A DNA stretch of 64,000 bases from positions 217,447 through 281,446 of the forward strand of contig JAFREE010000017.1 in the NCBI GenBank assembly GCA_019400425.1, given 5' to 3'. The position numbers were made by a program, and so were the translations under genes. The first letter of the stretch is position 1, and each line of letters begins with the position of its first letter. Below are positions 1 through 13,978 of the stretch, in pieces. Source of the DNA: Hymenochaete sp. R1 (taxonomy: Eukaryota; Basidiomycota; Agaricomycetes; Hymenochaetales; Hymenochaetaceae). A model generated the notes under the pieces. That model did not search any database and was not told where the DNA came from. It was given only the letters and a program-made list of their open reading frames with translations.

Positions 1-2606
1 ATGATCTCACACCTGACCCATTTTGGCCGTACCCCCCCGCAACGCAACTAGAATCACCTCGTATATAAACCATGGACCCGTATCCTCCGCACCGGAATCG
101 TACGTCCACTCTTTGTTTCTGGCTTGTTTTTGGCCTTAACTTGAAGGCGAAATCGGGTTGGACGCTAATCAAGTACCTCGATCGTTCTCATACATGTATG
201 TATATGCACGTCTCTACAGATGTTCTTCCTCACCGTATGCTCAAAAGCGTTGCTCATCCGACGATGCTACGAGGTAAAGTACAAACCACCACTTTCGCAA
301 GAGACGAGAATCACTAATACATTGCTATTGCGATCGGATTTGTTTTTGAACCAAACGACCAGCTTGGCCAATCCCAATACAGACGTCGGATTTTCGTGAG
401 TTCTTCAAGGTAGAAGGGATGTAGAAAAACGCTGATCCCAACTTATTTCTTCTCCATAATCATCCTTTGACCGTCCCTTCAAACCCTATCCTGAATCCGT
501 CGGTTTCTGGTTTTTGTTTGTTTGTTTATTTTTTTTTCAAAAAAAAAACGCCCACAGCTCGCCCAAATCCTCCTCTTTGCACTCTACCTCGCCGCAGCGA
601 TCGGGAACATCGCTCGTGCGTCGCGCTCGCGGTCATACAAGATCTTACCCGTATGTCATCTCCTCTTCCATCTCCCGGTTTTATTCGAGAACGAGCGCAA
701 GTGTCAATGCTGATGATGTTCTTGCATCCTCTTCTCTGGGTCTTTGTTTTCGCTCTTGTGTTTATAACTTTGTGCTACGTATTGGTTTGCGGGAGCGTAG
801 GATAGTACGTCCTGTAAGTGGACCTCGGAATTGATGCATTTTAGGAGGTTTTATAGATTATCTGACCTTTTGGTACTTTCTTTTCTTTTCTTTCTTTGTC
901 CGTGCAGATACATGTTTCGTCGTCAGTCTACTCGGTGCGCATCTCTACCTCCTTTAAAAGCTCGTCATTTACATGACAAAACCTTGATAAAACTCTCTTT
1001 GACTTTTGTAGTATCGGACATCTCCATCACCGTCGTTTGTAAGTTCATATTCCTTTCCAGCCCACGGATCTCTGGAGAAAAATGCTCTGTGCATTACTTA
1101 ACTGACTGTATTTCACCAAGTGCTCCTCCTCATCCTCCAAGACCGCCCCCAAGTCCTCGTCAAGTCCATCACGACCGTACGTCTTCAACCCAATTAACCA
1201 CCCTTAACCCTCCCAAACAAGCTTAATGCGCTCCCTTCATTATCTATCTATACTCCCTACCTAACAAACGACCAAACTAATCACACACTAACACTAACAC
1301 CAGTCCCTCTACCGCCTCGTCTTCGTCACTTTCGAGTCCTTTATCCCTCCTGCTTGCTATGGCATTACGCTCCTTACGATGTACTTCACCACGAGCCACC
1401 GCTCGAACTGGCAGGACGTCCCGCTCGAGTCTGTGGGGCACATATACGCGATCTCGCTCTTTATTTCCTTGTGCGTTCTTTCTTTTTTTTTCTACCTTAG
1501 GTCTTGGTCTTGGGTTTGGGATTGGGTTTAAGAAGGGATGATACTGACTTCACCGCGTTTTCTTTTTCTCTCCCCTCTCTCTGTTTTTTTTTTTCGCGTT
1601 GTAGGATGGGGATGCAGCTCTCGCCTGAGAAAAACGACCCGGATGTCGTGGATGGGGCACGTTCTCCTCGAAGAGGTGTTCACTGGAACAGAGCCGTACG
1701 TCCATCCCATCCCCTCTCCAATTCAATAAGAACTCAACACATCCAAACGCCATACCTATCCACCATCTCCTCGCTCCGCCCATCCATCCATCCGCTCAAC
1801 CGTCCGTCCACCCACCTACCCACTCACAGACCGAAACCCCAACCTGCCCCGGAACCCTCCCCGCCCCCTCGTTCGAACTCCAGTCATTCCCCATCTCGCT
1901 CACTACGTCCACGGGCACGGGCACGGGGAGCGCTACAGGCCTCGGGACGGGCACAGGGACAACGAAGCACGCGTCGTTGACTAGGTCCCATACTGGCCCG
2001 AACGGGAACGGGAACGGGAACGGGGGCAGAAACAAGACTGCGAATGGTGCTGAGGACGAGGTCGAGGTCGAGAACGAAGTTGATACTAAGGGTGCGCGGA
2101 GGAAAAATCGAACTGGGACGAAGGATCGGGACAGGGACAGAAGGACCGTCGAGCGCGTAGACGGAGACGACGATCGAAAAGTCAACCCTGCCGATTCTAG
2201 ATCTATCCTCGCTATCACCTCTATACCAGTCCTCACCCACAACCACACCCACACCCTTGACCCCACCTCACCGTCCTCCTCCCCCGACTCGCATTCCCAC
2301 TCCGAAGACGACTATGGCGACGGAGACGGAGACGGAGACACCTCGATTAAGGCCCACACGCTCGAAACATCGAGATCCCGTACAGGCGCTGGAATAGGCG
2401 CGGACGAACGCCACTCACTCGTCGTCATCCGTACAGAGGAGCTCGGGATGGGCCTAACGCACGGACTCGACGAAATGCGGCGGTTAGGGGGCGGCGGGGG
2501 AGGTGATAGGTGGAGAAGCGTAGGGAGTCGATGGCCGAGTTTGGGCGGGTTGGGCCAGAGGCTTTGGAGAAGAGAGAGGGAGAGGGAGTCGCCGAATACG
2601 CCTTGA
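1..2606 (+). CDS. multi-pass membrane protein, DUF6534-like (5' end unresolved)
   Basis: Many small exons with good splice signals read as hydrophobic segments: 220-273 (MFFLTVCSKALLIRRC), 558-650 (LAQILLFALYLAAAIGN), about 1112-1175 (VLLLILQDRPQVLVKSITT) and 1304-1470 (YRLVFVTFESFIPPACYGIT, later GHIYAISLFISL). The last pattern, ending in a GHIYxxSL-type helix, resembles the C-terminal part of fungal DUF6534/DUF6533 seven-helix proteins, which are abundant in Agaricomycetes and have no known function. The final exon runs open to a TGA at 2604-2606 and encodes a long hydrophilic tail rich in Gly-Asn, Thr-Gly, Asp and Arg repeats, including GDGDGDGD. I could not fix the start or the exon joints between 1 and 220 and between 1470 and 1850, so the gene may begin before the window. 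It is convergent with glutathione reductase. The family call is inference; that this is a membrane protein is well supported. Confidence 0.5.
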
Positions 2607-3618
2607 CGGCCGATCTTTGAGTCTGAGTTTCAAAGGGTGAGAGTAGGGAGAGAGGGTAAGGGAGCTTCCGGGATGGAGGGATGAGGGAGAAACGAGGAGG
2701 TTGCAGTAAACGTAAAGCCTCTATCGGTCTTTCCTCTTCTTCAACCAATGTACAGCCTTTCTTCTCCCCTTCCGGCCCCAACGCCCGTTAGTCACTTCAC
2801 CCCGACAGTAATTGTATCACCACAATTTGATCCCTCCATCCCTTCACACATCCACACATCCATCCATCCATCCATTCGCACAAGTAAAACTGCGCTCAAA
2901 CCTCTTCGCCCCTTCCCCGTAGAAAGATTCAGATTCAACTTTACAGTACAATACCAATTCACAATCCTCGTAGATAACCTTTCCACTTCCACTGACGCTT
3001 CACTTCTTTCTTCTCTTCTCAAATGGGGGGAGGGTGACCATATGTATGTAACTATGGATGTCAACCAGCAGCTAATTATAAGCTTATCGGCTTACTGCGT
3101 AGTGCGCCTAGCATATACGTGTAAGTATCCATTGATATTGCTTCCTGCGCGTCTTCTCGTTTCTACCACTCCTACCCCCTCCTTTCCGGTTGGTCTTCCA
3201 CTTTTACATTAATATTTTACACGATGACTAGTACTACTGTAGCGGGTTCTGAAAGCCAGAGAGGCGTGCGAAAAGGCTATTTCCCCCTTTTTCTTCTTTT
3301 CCAATGACTCTTCCCATCCCCCACCCTTTTTTTGCCACCCGGGGGGGGAGAGATTGACGTCGCATTGCTACTAAACCACAGCCAATGTGCATTATGTTTC
3401 CTACGTGTCACATCACATCGGACCTATCTACTTGTACTGTCCCACTCTTCCATCGCAGCTTACAAGATATCTACTGAAGAAAACGCCTCTTTGTATCCTC
3501 GACATTTGCCGTTTGTGTGAATACTCAAGTCCCATGTTCCCATCACCAAGTCCTTTTCGTCTTACACATTCATTCTTCCGGCCCCTGCGCGATGCGATGT
3601 GATGCGATGATGGATGGC
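2607..3618. other. intergenic, convergent 3' ends
   Basis: About 1 kb between two converging genes. I see T-rich and CATC-repeat sequence (catccatccatccatcc near 2855) and a 9-nt G run near 3343, with no convincing open frame. Presumably 3' UTRs. Confidence 0.5.
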
Positions 3619-5694
<2,076 letters not shown>

Positions 5695-5909
5695 TTAAAT
5701 AGGGAGGATGAGAGAATATTAAATGGCGAGGACGAGCTGGACTCTGACGAAACAACGACGACTCGACTGCAAATCTCTGAATTTATAAGTCGCTTACTCA
5801 CCCACTCAATTACTCACTCACTCTTCCCGAGCATACCCACAAATCTTCGTCGTGTATCAATCCTACGTACTTTACATTCAATCAACAGACACAAAATAAA
5901 ACTGGACTC

Positions 5910-7532
5910 TCAGAACATGTATTCACGAGGTTCGTTCACATCCGCCCTTTCAACAAACTCCGCACTCAAAAGACTATACTCTGTTCCAGGCGAGGACCCA
6001 ACATCGCTCCATCCACTACCTGCACCGTCCGATCCAGACGATCCAGACGACCACGAATACCCGTCCCCCTCCTCTTCGACTACATCTCCCAACTCGCTCG
6101 GCGACAAGTCAGATAAGCCCAGAATCGGTGAATTGTATCCCGAGGGCGGAGGTGACATCAAATCAGCGATATCAGTATTGATGTCATGCACATCTTGGCC
6201 GTCCAATGCCGGAGTATGCGCACGTGAGGTCATGAACAACGCTGAGAAATCCAGTGTAGGCACGACGAGCGAACTGGAAGGGTCGAATTCAGTTTCCCCG
6301 ACTCCGATACGGGAATGCGGGGTGACTGAAGGAGACGAGTAGAGCGAGAGCGAGCTCATGCCGCTCTCCGTTTCGTATCCATTATCGCTGTGTGCGTCCG
6401 ACGAGTCGTTGTCCTCCGTCTCCATGACTTTGCACCAGCCTCTGCCGGCATCTCCCAAAACCTTCCTGACCTTGTCCTCCGTCCATCCCTTGAATTCTAC
6501 CCTCAGAACCGTGCACAGGCCGCTGGCGTCTCCATACGCAGAGAACGCCGCCCCACGATCCCACACTCCGCTCGCATCTAACCTCGCGAACAACGCACTG
6601 ACCCGTAAAGAATGTTTACGATGTGAGTCGATGATCTCAACCAAGTCACTCCTCGGTAACAGCCTTGGTTCTCTGCCAGAGTGAGTGACAGACGCGGCCT
6701 CGGCGGTCGAGTGCGAGATTGGGAACCGTGCGGTCGGTGTTGGGGCAAGTGGAACGAGGAGCAGGGTTGTGATGGCTGCCGCAGCGTCTGCCTTAGGTGC
6801 AGGCGAAGGCTCGCGGAAGTACTTTTCAACCTCCTTCATCTCCTTCTCCTTTGTCAAAACCTTTGTCTTCCTCGGAGTCGGCGTAGGCTTCATCAAGCTC
6901 CCCCAGGCCTTCCCGTTCTCCTTCTCCTTCCCCATCTCCGCCCTCCTCATCCTCCTCATCTCTCTCACCCTCCTCTTCTCCAAGTCCATATCAATCTCCC
7001 ACACAGTCCTCCCCACAACCGGCACATTCTGCACCAAATGCTCGAATATCGGACGGCCAGTCGAGAAGTTCCGCGCGCTGCCCAGCCCAACCTGGACGGG
7101 GCTCCTTGATACAGGACTCGCACGCGGTAGGAACGGAGGCCTCGGGCCTGCGTTCGATAAATGGTGTCGTGCAGAAAGGGAGAGACGCTGTTCGATGGAA
7201 GGTGGTCTCACGCTTGCGTTGACGCTCGCGCTGAGGCTATGATGTCCCGCCCGTGCGCCTCCCGCGACAGGGTGCGTGAACCCGGGTGTCGCGAGGTTCG
7301 CAACGACGCGGTTGAATACATTTCTTGTCGTCTGGAAAATACGACTCGCTGTTGATGTTGATGATGTTGTTGTGGAAGAACGACCCGCTGCACCTGCCGC
7401 TTGGGATATACCCCCACCCCCAGGCCCAGGCGGCGGTCCATGCGGGGGATGAATGTGGACGTGCACATGCGTGTGTATCGAACGGACGCCTGAGGCAAAC
7501 TGCCCCAGACTCCTGAACGACGACTGCTGCAT
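5910..7532 (-). CDS. conserved hypothetical, probably mitochondrion-targeted
   Basis: Single uninterrupted 540-residue frame; ATG at 7532. I do not recognise a catalytic domain. The N-terminus (MQQSSFRSLGQFASGVRSIH) is basic, lacks acidic residues and could form an amphipathic helix, as expected of a mitochondrial presequence. A His/Pro/Gly-rich stretch follows. A block around residues 150-200 (SARNFSTGRPIFEHLVQNVP, then a charged KRRVREMRRMRRAEM helix) looks conserved-type and recalls proteins I associate with Agaricomycetes. Around residues 300-370 there is a compact region (LLPRSDLVEIIDSHRKHSLR, later VLRVEFKGWTEDKVRKVLG), and the C-terminal third is acidic and Ser/Gly-rich. It lies head-to-tail with GLR1, ending 458 nt upstream of the GLR1 start. 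Function unknown; localisation is inference. Confidence 0.75.
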   Translation of the reverse strand: MQQSSFRSLGQFASGVRSIHTHVHVHIHPPHGPPPGPGGGGISQAAGAAGRSSTTTSSTSTASRIFQTTRNVFNRVVANLATPGFTHPVAGGARAGHHSLSASVNASVRPPSIEQRLSLSARHHLSNAGPRPPFLPRASPVSRSPVQVGLGSARNFSTGRPIFEHLVQNVPVVGRTVWEIDMDLEKRRVREMRRMRRAEMGKEKENGKAWGSLMKPTPTPRKTKVLTKEKEMKEVEKYFREPSPAPKADAAAAITTLLLVPLAPTPTARFPISHSTAEAASVTHSGREPRLLPRSDLVEIIDSHRKHSLRVSALFARLDASGVWDRGAAFSAYGDASGLCTVLRVEFKGWTEDKVRKVLGDAGRGWCKVMETEDNDSSDAHSDNGYETESGMSSLSLYSSPSVTPHSRIGVGETEFDPSSSLVVPTLDFSALFMTSRAHTPALDGQDVHDINTDIADLMSPPPSGYNSPILGLSDLSPSELGDVVEEEGDGYSWSSGSSGSDGAGSGWSDVGSSPGTEYSLLSAEFVERADVNEPREYMF

Positions 7533-7927
7533 CGTGCTTCGTCTAGTCTCTAGTCAGTCACTTTCACCTGACTATAAGACTGTTGAATGATTTCGTTCGT
7601 GTGTCCGCGTTTGTGCTATGCTACGGTGGTGATGGTCTGAGAAAGAGCGTGAGGGGCGTTTCCGTCATGGTCATGGCGCTTGGGGTAATCGGCACAGCTA
7701 TGACGAGTTCGGCCGGCATTGGCACAGCTGTCGATCATAACCACTTATAGAAGGTGTCCGATTTATTCGGAATCTCACTTCAAATGGTCCTCCAACTCAA
7801 AAATCCTTTAAATATAAATTGTCGCATACGATCGATTTGGGAAGAGAAACAAAAACCAAGATGTGAAAGGGCATAGTTCTACTTGAATCTTGATCAACAC
7901 AAGCACTGGTGAAATCTACCATCGCTC
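7533..7927. other. intergenic, no gene seen
   Basis: About 395 nt between two minus-strand genes. It must contain the promoter of the 540-residue protein and the 3' UTR of the Cys-rich gene. No distinct TATA box or repeat was recognised. Confidence 0.5.
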
Positions 7928-8658
7928 CTACTGGCGACGTTGCTGACTTGGCCCTGCGTGACCTTGCCCGCTACCACTACCACTACCGCCGCTATTCCCT
8001 CCAGAACTGTTCCCGCTACTCTGCCCGAACGCGCGCCTGAATACGCCTCGATAATCTTCCAGACACCAGCTACAAAATCCCTTATTCTCACGGTCTGTAA
8101 AGCGCATTGCATATCCGCGGATTGCCCCAAACACATGAATAAGAGGGTGTTGGATTGTGTGAGGTGCACCAAAAGAATGCGGAGGGTAGAAAAAAGGGCG
8201 TGGCGGTCAGTAGGAGCAGGACTAAGGGATAGTGGACTCGGGAAAAAAACGCACAGTGCCGCTCGAACCGAAAACGTTTGTAGTCTGGCCTTGTCCCCGG
8301 AATATACCCCGGCGGATGGTAGGCGTCCGGAGGGAGAGGACCGAGGTCTTCTTCGAGCGTACCGCAGTCTGTCGCTCCGGGAGGCGTATTATGGCACTTC
8401 ACCTGGTAGGGGGTCATCAAATTCGAGTTGGTCAATATCCGACAGAGTGGAAAGGTGCCGTCAAGGGTAAGAATACGAGGGAAGGAAAGAATAGACGTAC
8501 GAGCATGCTGAAATACTCTTGCTTGTGCGGGCAGCGCTCAAAGCGATCGTAGTGACTGCATGGAAAGAAAGAGCGCAGAGGGGGGGGACATCGTTTCAGT
8601 ATGAAAACGAGATAATATAAGTATAACATAAAAGTACTTACACGATCCAGTAGCACAT
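7928..8658 (-). CDS. small Cys-rich protein, MCYW type
   Basis: Four exons, 8658-8642 (17 nt), 8555-8501, 8402-8255 and 8094-7928, sum to 387 nt and encode 128 residues. All joints use GT-AG and keep frame. The protein begins MCYWIV, then RFERCPH, VKCH, TDC and GFCSWC, spaced like metal-binding or disulfide-forming cysteines. The C-terminal 40 residues are a Gly/Ser/Gln low-complexity tail (SGGNSGGSGSGSGQG). There is no signal peptide or membrane helix. The function is not known to me. Its architecture (Met-Cys start, 17-nt first exon, CxxC near the end) parallels the gene at 16704-17200. A TATA box lies about 140 nt upstream of the ATG. I am confident this is a real gene, less so of the exact first splice. 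Confidence 0.75.
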
Positions 8659-8795
8659 CTTCTAAGAGGTTGCGAATAGACCAATCTTATGAGAAGTGTT
8701 TCGCTTGCAAAATCGATTGTCGAGTGTGTCGATGAGTACTGTCGAGCCTACTTCAAGTCATCCAATGAAGCTACAACCACTCCACCAACCTCCCT

Positions 8796-8803
8796 CTTTT
8801 ATA
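8796..8803 (-). promoter_or_regulatory. TATA box of the MCYW gene
   Basis: On the minus strand this reads TATAAAAG in a gaggTATAAAAGaggg context, 138 nt upstream of the ATG at 8658. Position and sequence suit a core promoter. Confidence 0.55.
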
Positions 8804-11086
8804 CCTCCACGCATCCATACCCAGAGCGATCAGAACCCGGCCATGCTTTTCTCAGTTTCACCATTCCAGTACACCTGAGAGCATCTTCCTGACTGCACGA
8901 AAGACGTGAGGCCAGCAGCCGCTCGTAAGGACCATAGCGTGAGCGAAATGAGGCAAGTGATCTAGCGCTAGCTCTGACGAGGCGCGGTCTCCAAATCTAT
9001 GATTTTTTGCAAGGCGCCAGGGTAGGGCACCGGCAGCACACTATCAAGCAGCATTCTTTCGGACCTCCGTAAGCTTCGCGAATCGTAAGGGACGCGGAAA
9101 ACAGACCGGAGTCCGCCGCCAACGCCCTGCACTGGAAGGGAGTGTAGGCACAGCAAGGATACACTGGCATCTGCAGATGCAAAGATGTATCGGTGAACAG
9201 GCGAGAAGCTTTAGGAGGCGTTTCCTCGGAACTTGAAAGCCCAGAGAGTTGGTGGGACCGAACACAGCTCGAAGCTCAGCTCCTGTTGATATCGCAAGTC
9301 ACCTCTGTGACCTGACCCCAGACTTATCTATTTCTCATCAACTCCTTACACAGGACACAGGGGGAGATTGCTGGCTAATGAGTCAGCATCTCTGGTGCTG
9401 GGGAGTCAGATCTGCATTGTCCAATCAGCTGCGAAGTGAGGCCGAATCATAAATTATAGACATCGCAGGGGGAAGTCAAATCAACAAACAAACAGATGAT
9501 AGCTGACAGGAATAATGAAACCTGTGTGTGGTGGCCATCGGACTAGAAGCTTCAATAAATGATATCCAACAACATGGACTCGGAGCAGCGCGATGCCAGC
9601 TGCGGTATGCGGGAATCGATCCGTCAAGTAAAGTTGGCCTGAGATCTATCTTTATTTGACGCCGACCGGAGTTTTTGGTTCTACTTGGTCCCCACTTTAG
9701 AAAGCATGCTGTACAACCATTTTGAACCCTCATTTTATTCGCACCTGGTGGGCTGAAAGGCTGGGGCCCGAGTCGTTACTACGCACCCCAGGAAGAAACC
9801 ATGAGCCCTCGCAGGGCGCCTTCGGCAGCAGAGCATACGCACAGCCGGACTCAATGTAGTAGTCAAGTCAGAAGAGTAAAGGGGAAATGTTTCTTTGTTC
9901 GATAACCAGAGTTCAACGTTGTGAAGTTGGATGAAAGATGAAGGGCGCGTTTGTTCGAGGTATCTAAGGCATAGCCATTTGTCGTCAACAGCACCAAACA
10001 CGGACTAACAAGAAGGTTCTCACCTGCCAATCCGGTCATGACCACAGATATTTGAATGGCTCGCAATGTAATAAGGTAGGATAGAAAGAATGCGAAAGTG
10101 CGACGTAGTCATCGGGCACATCAGCGCCATCGCCAACCAGCGGCGCAGAATGTTCACTGTGTCAACAACTCTGCTAGATGATAAGCCTCGAGCAAGCGCG
10201 TCATGCAAGCACCGAACTTATGCGAGCCCGGTCTGCTCAACTTTATGCCAGCAATTAGGAATGACGAGTATACTGGCTTGTATGGAGACTCAAATTTTCA
10301 AAAAAAAAACTTATCCGCGACCCCGTAAAGTATCAGATCACGAGAGTGCACCTTAAAAAATTGAGAGACTTGATCCACTCACAGCTGCGAACTACTCCCA
10401 ATAAGCTGTAAGGAGAGCTCGAGCCTTTCAAAAGGATCTCAAGCCATCAAATCAGCCCTCCATCTGTGCATTCGGCTCAGTGATGACTACCGACGGACGC
10501 CGAAGGGGGGACACCTGACATTGGGAATCATATAATTCAGAAGAATCAGAGACTCACTTATCTTCTCGATCTGATGCATAGCCGCTCCTCATCGAAGCTG
10601 AGTACTATGCGAGATTGCTCTCCAGGAGGGAGTCCCAGTGAGCATAGCGTATCTATAGCATCATACTTCTTAAATGCCATTTTGGTCCGCAATTTGTGAT
10701 CGAAATCTAACAGTAACAGGAGTTAAATCATTGACTCCGTTACGCGGGTTCCATGCCGTACGGCACTCCTAAGCTTCTGCATCTTGAGATCATCTCGGTC
10801 GAGATTTATAGCTGGTTGAGATGGTGAGGGTGGGAGGTAAAAGTTAGATTACGAACGACAGTTCGCAGTTCGTTGGTTGCGAACAATTAAGTAAGCATGG
10901 TGATCGACAGGCGCGGGGAAGCTGAGGGAACCCACAATCTCTCGAGTCAGCAACTTTGACCTCAACCACCTTCAACAACCACTTCGGTGCGGGTTTGCAA
11001 GCTCTTCGCGGCACAGAAGCATCTGTCATCTATCTCCGTGCAAAAAAGCAAGGTTGAGTCCGAGGACGTAATAACTCAGGATCACG
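8804..11086. other. long intergenic stretch, no gene seen
   Basis: About 2.3 kb without a convincing coding frame on either strand. Short frames are present but none has recognisable motifs or splice-supported extensions. I found no terminal inverted repeats or transposase fragments. It contains the SUMO promoter at its right end. It may be a decayed mobile element, but the sequence gives no positive evidence. Confidence 0.45.
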
Positions 11087-11686
11087 ATGTCCGACAACGA
11101 AGAAAACAGAATGCCTCCAGCCGCCGAGGAGCAGAATGAAGACGTAGCTCCGAAGACGGAAGATGCTAACGCGCCGATAAACATCAAGGTACGTCAGAAA
11201 TGCACTAATTATCTTTCACGAGAGAGAGATTAACGCGTTTTCTCCCCGTCGTGCCATAGGTTGTGTCTGCGCAAGGAGAGGAGGTCTTCTTTAAGATCAA
11301 GCGAAGCACGCAGCTGAAGAAGCTGCAGACAGCATATGCTCACAAAATTGGCAAGGATGTACAGTCTATTCGGTAGGTCTCCTCCTTTTCTATCTCACTT
11401 AGTATGTTTAAGGCGCTATCTTATCCTTTGCACCACCCTCCGGCGTGAAGCTTCTTGTACGATGGGGAACGCATTCAAGAGGACGACACGCCTGACAAAC
11501 TCGAGATGGAAGACAACGGTTCGTTTACTAATTTTATGCCTTTCCCCCTTCACATTGACAATTGCTTTTGTCCTTCTACAGACACTATCGACGTTATGGT
11601 TGAACGTAAGTATCAGATGGCTCATGTATATTCGATGTTCGGCGCTAAAGTCATTTTGTTTCACAGAAATCGGTGGTCGAGCGTGA
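11087..11686 (+). CDS. SMT3: SUMO (small ubiquitin-like modifier)
   Basis: Precursor of the SUMO tag, conjugated to lysines by the Aos1-Uba2/Ubc9 cascade, chiefly on nuclear proteins. Five exons (11087-11188, 11260-11372, 11451-11518, 11582-11605, 11667-11686) give 327 nt, 108 residues. An acidic flexible N-terminus (MSDNEENRMPP...) precedes the beta-grasp fold (VVSAQGEEVFFKIKRSTQLK, then FLYDGERIQEDDTP, then DTIDVMVEQIGG). The di-glycine is residues 105-106, followed by a two-residue Arg-Ala tail that an Ulp1-type protease must remove. Exon 4 is only 24 nt and the final exon 20 nt. The FLYDGERI and QIGG blocks separate it from ubiquitin and Nedd8. The assignment is secure. Confidence 0.97.
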
Positions 11687-12183
11687 TATTCCTCCTCCTG
11701 CTTCTGTCTTCCTTTCTTTTCGTATTTCTTTTCGTGTTCCATTCTATTGTGTTTCTGAAAGCAATGTATTGAAAGAAACCCGTGTTGTTTGGGCGTTAAC
11801 GTTTGTCCCTGATGCTGAAGCCACCGTCATCTTTATTATGAAAAGCACAGAGAATTCCACAAGCTCTTGCTTCATATTAAATAAAGAATCCTTGGAACTC
11901 GCTGTATTGTGTGGCTCAAGCGTGGCTTGATGCAAGGAGCGGAGCAACGCTACTATGTCGCAAGACTTCATACGTCGTATGAATGTGTGGTCGGTGGTCG
12001 CGGTCAGGAATTCGCACGCCTCTGACAACGACCACTACGTCGCGCAGAGCACAAAGCAGGTTTATACAACCGCAGAGCGTGGCAGAAAACCTATAAGACA
12101 ACGATCGATAGACATAGGTGTAGACAGATAAACGTAGCTGAGGCGCGACGCTGATCAGGGTGTAATTTGAGGAAAGAAAGACG
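11687..12183. other. intergenic between SUMO and TFIIS
   Basis: About 500 nt holding the SUMO 3' UTR and the TFIIS promoter. No additional gene supported. Confidence 0.5.
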
Positions 12184-13722
12184 ATGACGAGCGTCGCTGA
12201 GTTGAGAACGTACGCTAAAAAACTGCAGTCGGGCGGGTCATCTCAGGTTCGTCCCTCTCTTTCCCCTACATAAACCCTTTCACGTCGATTTTTCGGCGCT
12301 GCGCACTGACATAGATTACTCTGCCTTGCGCCCGAAATTGTAGGAGATTATCGACATCTTGCAGTTGCTGAAGAAGGATGTTGTGGCGAGTGAGCTTCTT
12401 ATCAGGGTACGTTGCTTTGCCGACTTCCTGTTGTCTCTGATCGTGTGACCAACGTCAAGCTGACTTTTCCCAAACAGGAGAGCAAGATCGGGATTGCTAT
12501 AGGCAAGCTGAGGTCAAATCCATCCAAGGAAGTAGCGGACTTTGCGAAGGAGCTCGTCAAGAAGTGGAAGAATGAGGTTGAACGCGCGAAGCAAGGTGCT
12601 GGCTCTGGAGGAACGAAGGTACCACCTAAAATACAGAGTATGTCGCTACTAGTACTGGTAATCGCAGTCACTGGAACATCAACTCACTCTCAACCCCTTG
12701 TCATCGGTTCACTGTTCGCCTTGCAGCGGTGCAGAAGGCGAATGTCGTTCAGAGTACGAGGTCTCCTACAACACCCACGCAGGCCGCCGCTGTCCGCTCT
12801 GCAAAGGCAGATGGCATAAACATCAACGTTACGCACGACAAAACCCGTGATAAATGCATCGAATTGATTTATGATTCGTTGGTGTTGGGTTCCGCTGCGC
12901 GTGAGTTTTTCATCCGTTCCAACCCTCTCTCCCATGCTTGTTTCGCATATCATCAATCTACCATACGACTTTATCTCATCTCATCTATAACCATACGAGC
13001 TCACGATCTGACATTTTATTCCCTTTTCATTACATTTTCGAATTCAATTCACGGTTCGTCATTGTCATGATATTTGGCATCATGATCGATTGGGCATTCT
13101 GCTTCAGCAACGGATATTATCCTCAAGAAAGCTGCCGCGATCGAAGCTATCGTGCTTTCCGATCATAAAGGGGACATGGGTAAAGATTACAAGAGCAAGA
13201 TCCGGACCCTCTTTCTGAACTTGAAGGACAAGAGTAACCCAGGTCTTCGGGCCAACGTACTCACCGGCTCACTGTCTTTAGAACGCTTCTGCCGAATGAC
13301 AAGTCAGGTTCGTGTCCATCAACCTCTAATCTACGTATCTTCCCTTTGACGGACATGCGAAACATGTAGGAAATGGCGTCCGAAGAGCGGAAAGCAGCTG
13401 ATAAAGCCATTGAGGAGCAGAATCTCCACAATTCGCTGGGTGCCGAAGAACAGCAGGCTGAGACAGACGCGTTCCAGTGCGGAAAGTGCAAGCAGAGGCG
13501 GACACGCTACAGGCAGGCGCAGACGAGGAGCGCTGATGAGCCAATGACGGTAAGCCCTCTCAATAGTACGCTAAATCTCCTTACTGATATGTATTTCGTC
13601 ATGGCATTTGGAATCAGACATTCGTCACGTAAGTCCTTTCTCCACAACAATTTGAATCCAGGACGCTGATCAAGGCATATTATAGATGCGTGAACTGCAA
13701 GAACAGATGGAAATTCTCCTGA
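12184..13722 (+). CDS. DST1: transcription elongation factor TFIIS
   Basis: Rescues backtracked RNA polymerase II by stimulating cleavage of the nascent RNA. Eight exons (12184-12246, 12344-12406, 12478-12637, 12727-12900, 13108-13307, 13370-13549, 13618-13628, 13686-13722) sum to 888 nt, 295 residues, the normal size. Residues 1-80 form the N-terminal LW domain (ILQLLKKDVVASELLIR, then KIGIAIGKLRSNPSKEVADF). The central polymerase-binding domain follows (TRDKCIELIYDSL, later LFLNLKDKSNPGLRANVLTG). The C-terminal zinc ribbon has CGKCK and CVNCK pairs with the acidic hairpin RSADEPMT that enters the polymerase active site. Exon 7 is an 11-nt micro-exon inside the ribbon. It is convergent with PRP46 (256 nt apart). 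All functional residues are present. Confidence 0.96.
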
Positions 13723-13978
13723 TTTACTTGCCGAGCTTTTCGTATTCTGTTAACATCTCTTTTGACTGATTCACGCCCTCAGTTCGTCCTTCTATGCTCT
13801 CTTCTTTTGACTATTCCTAAAACCTCGAAGTTAAAGCTCTCAAGTGTAAGAATAAAAGTTCTTGAACGATAAACCATTTAATATTACGTTCAGATGCGCT
13901 GGCTTCGCAGTTGTAAGTGAGATTAAGGGAGTCAACGCAAATACAATAAGAATACAAAAGATGTAAATGGAAGACATA

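Noticed and set aside
1796..2266. 156-codon minus frame with Val/Pro repeats
   Set aside because: Complement of the plus-strand Gly/Asn/Asp repeats in the first gene's tail; no independent support.
9560..9640. possible tRNA (a ggatcgattccc T-loop-like word)
   Set aside because: The T-arm-like word lies at the wrong end for a 72-nt cloverleaf, and no anticodon or acceptor stem pairing was found.
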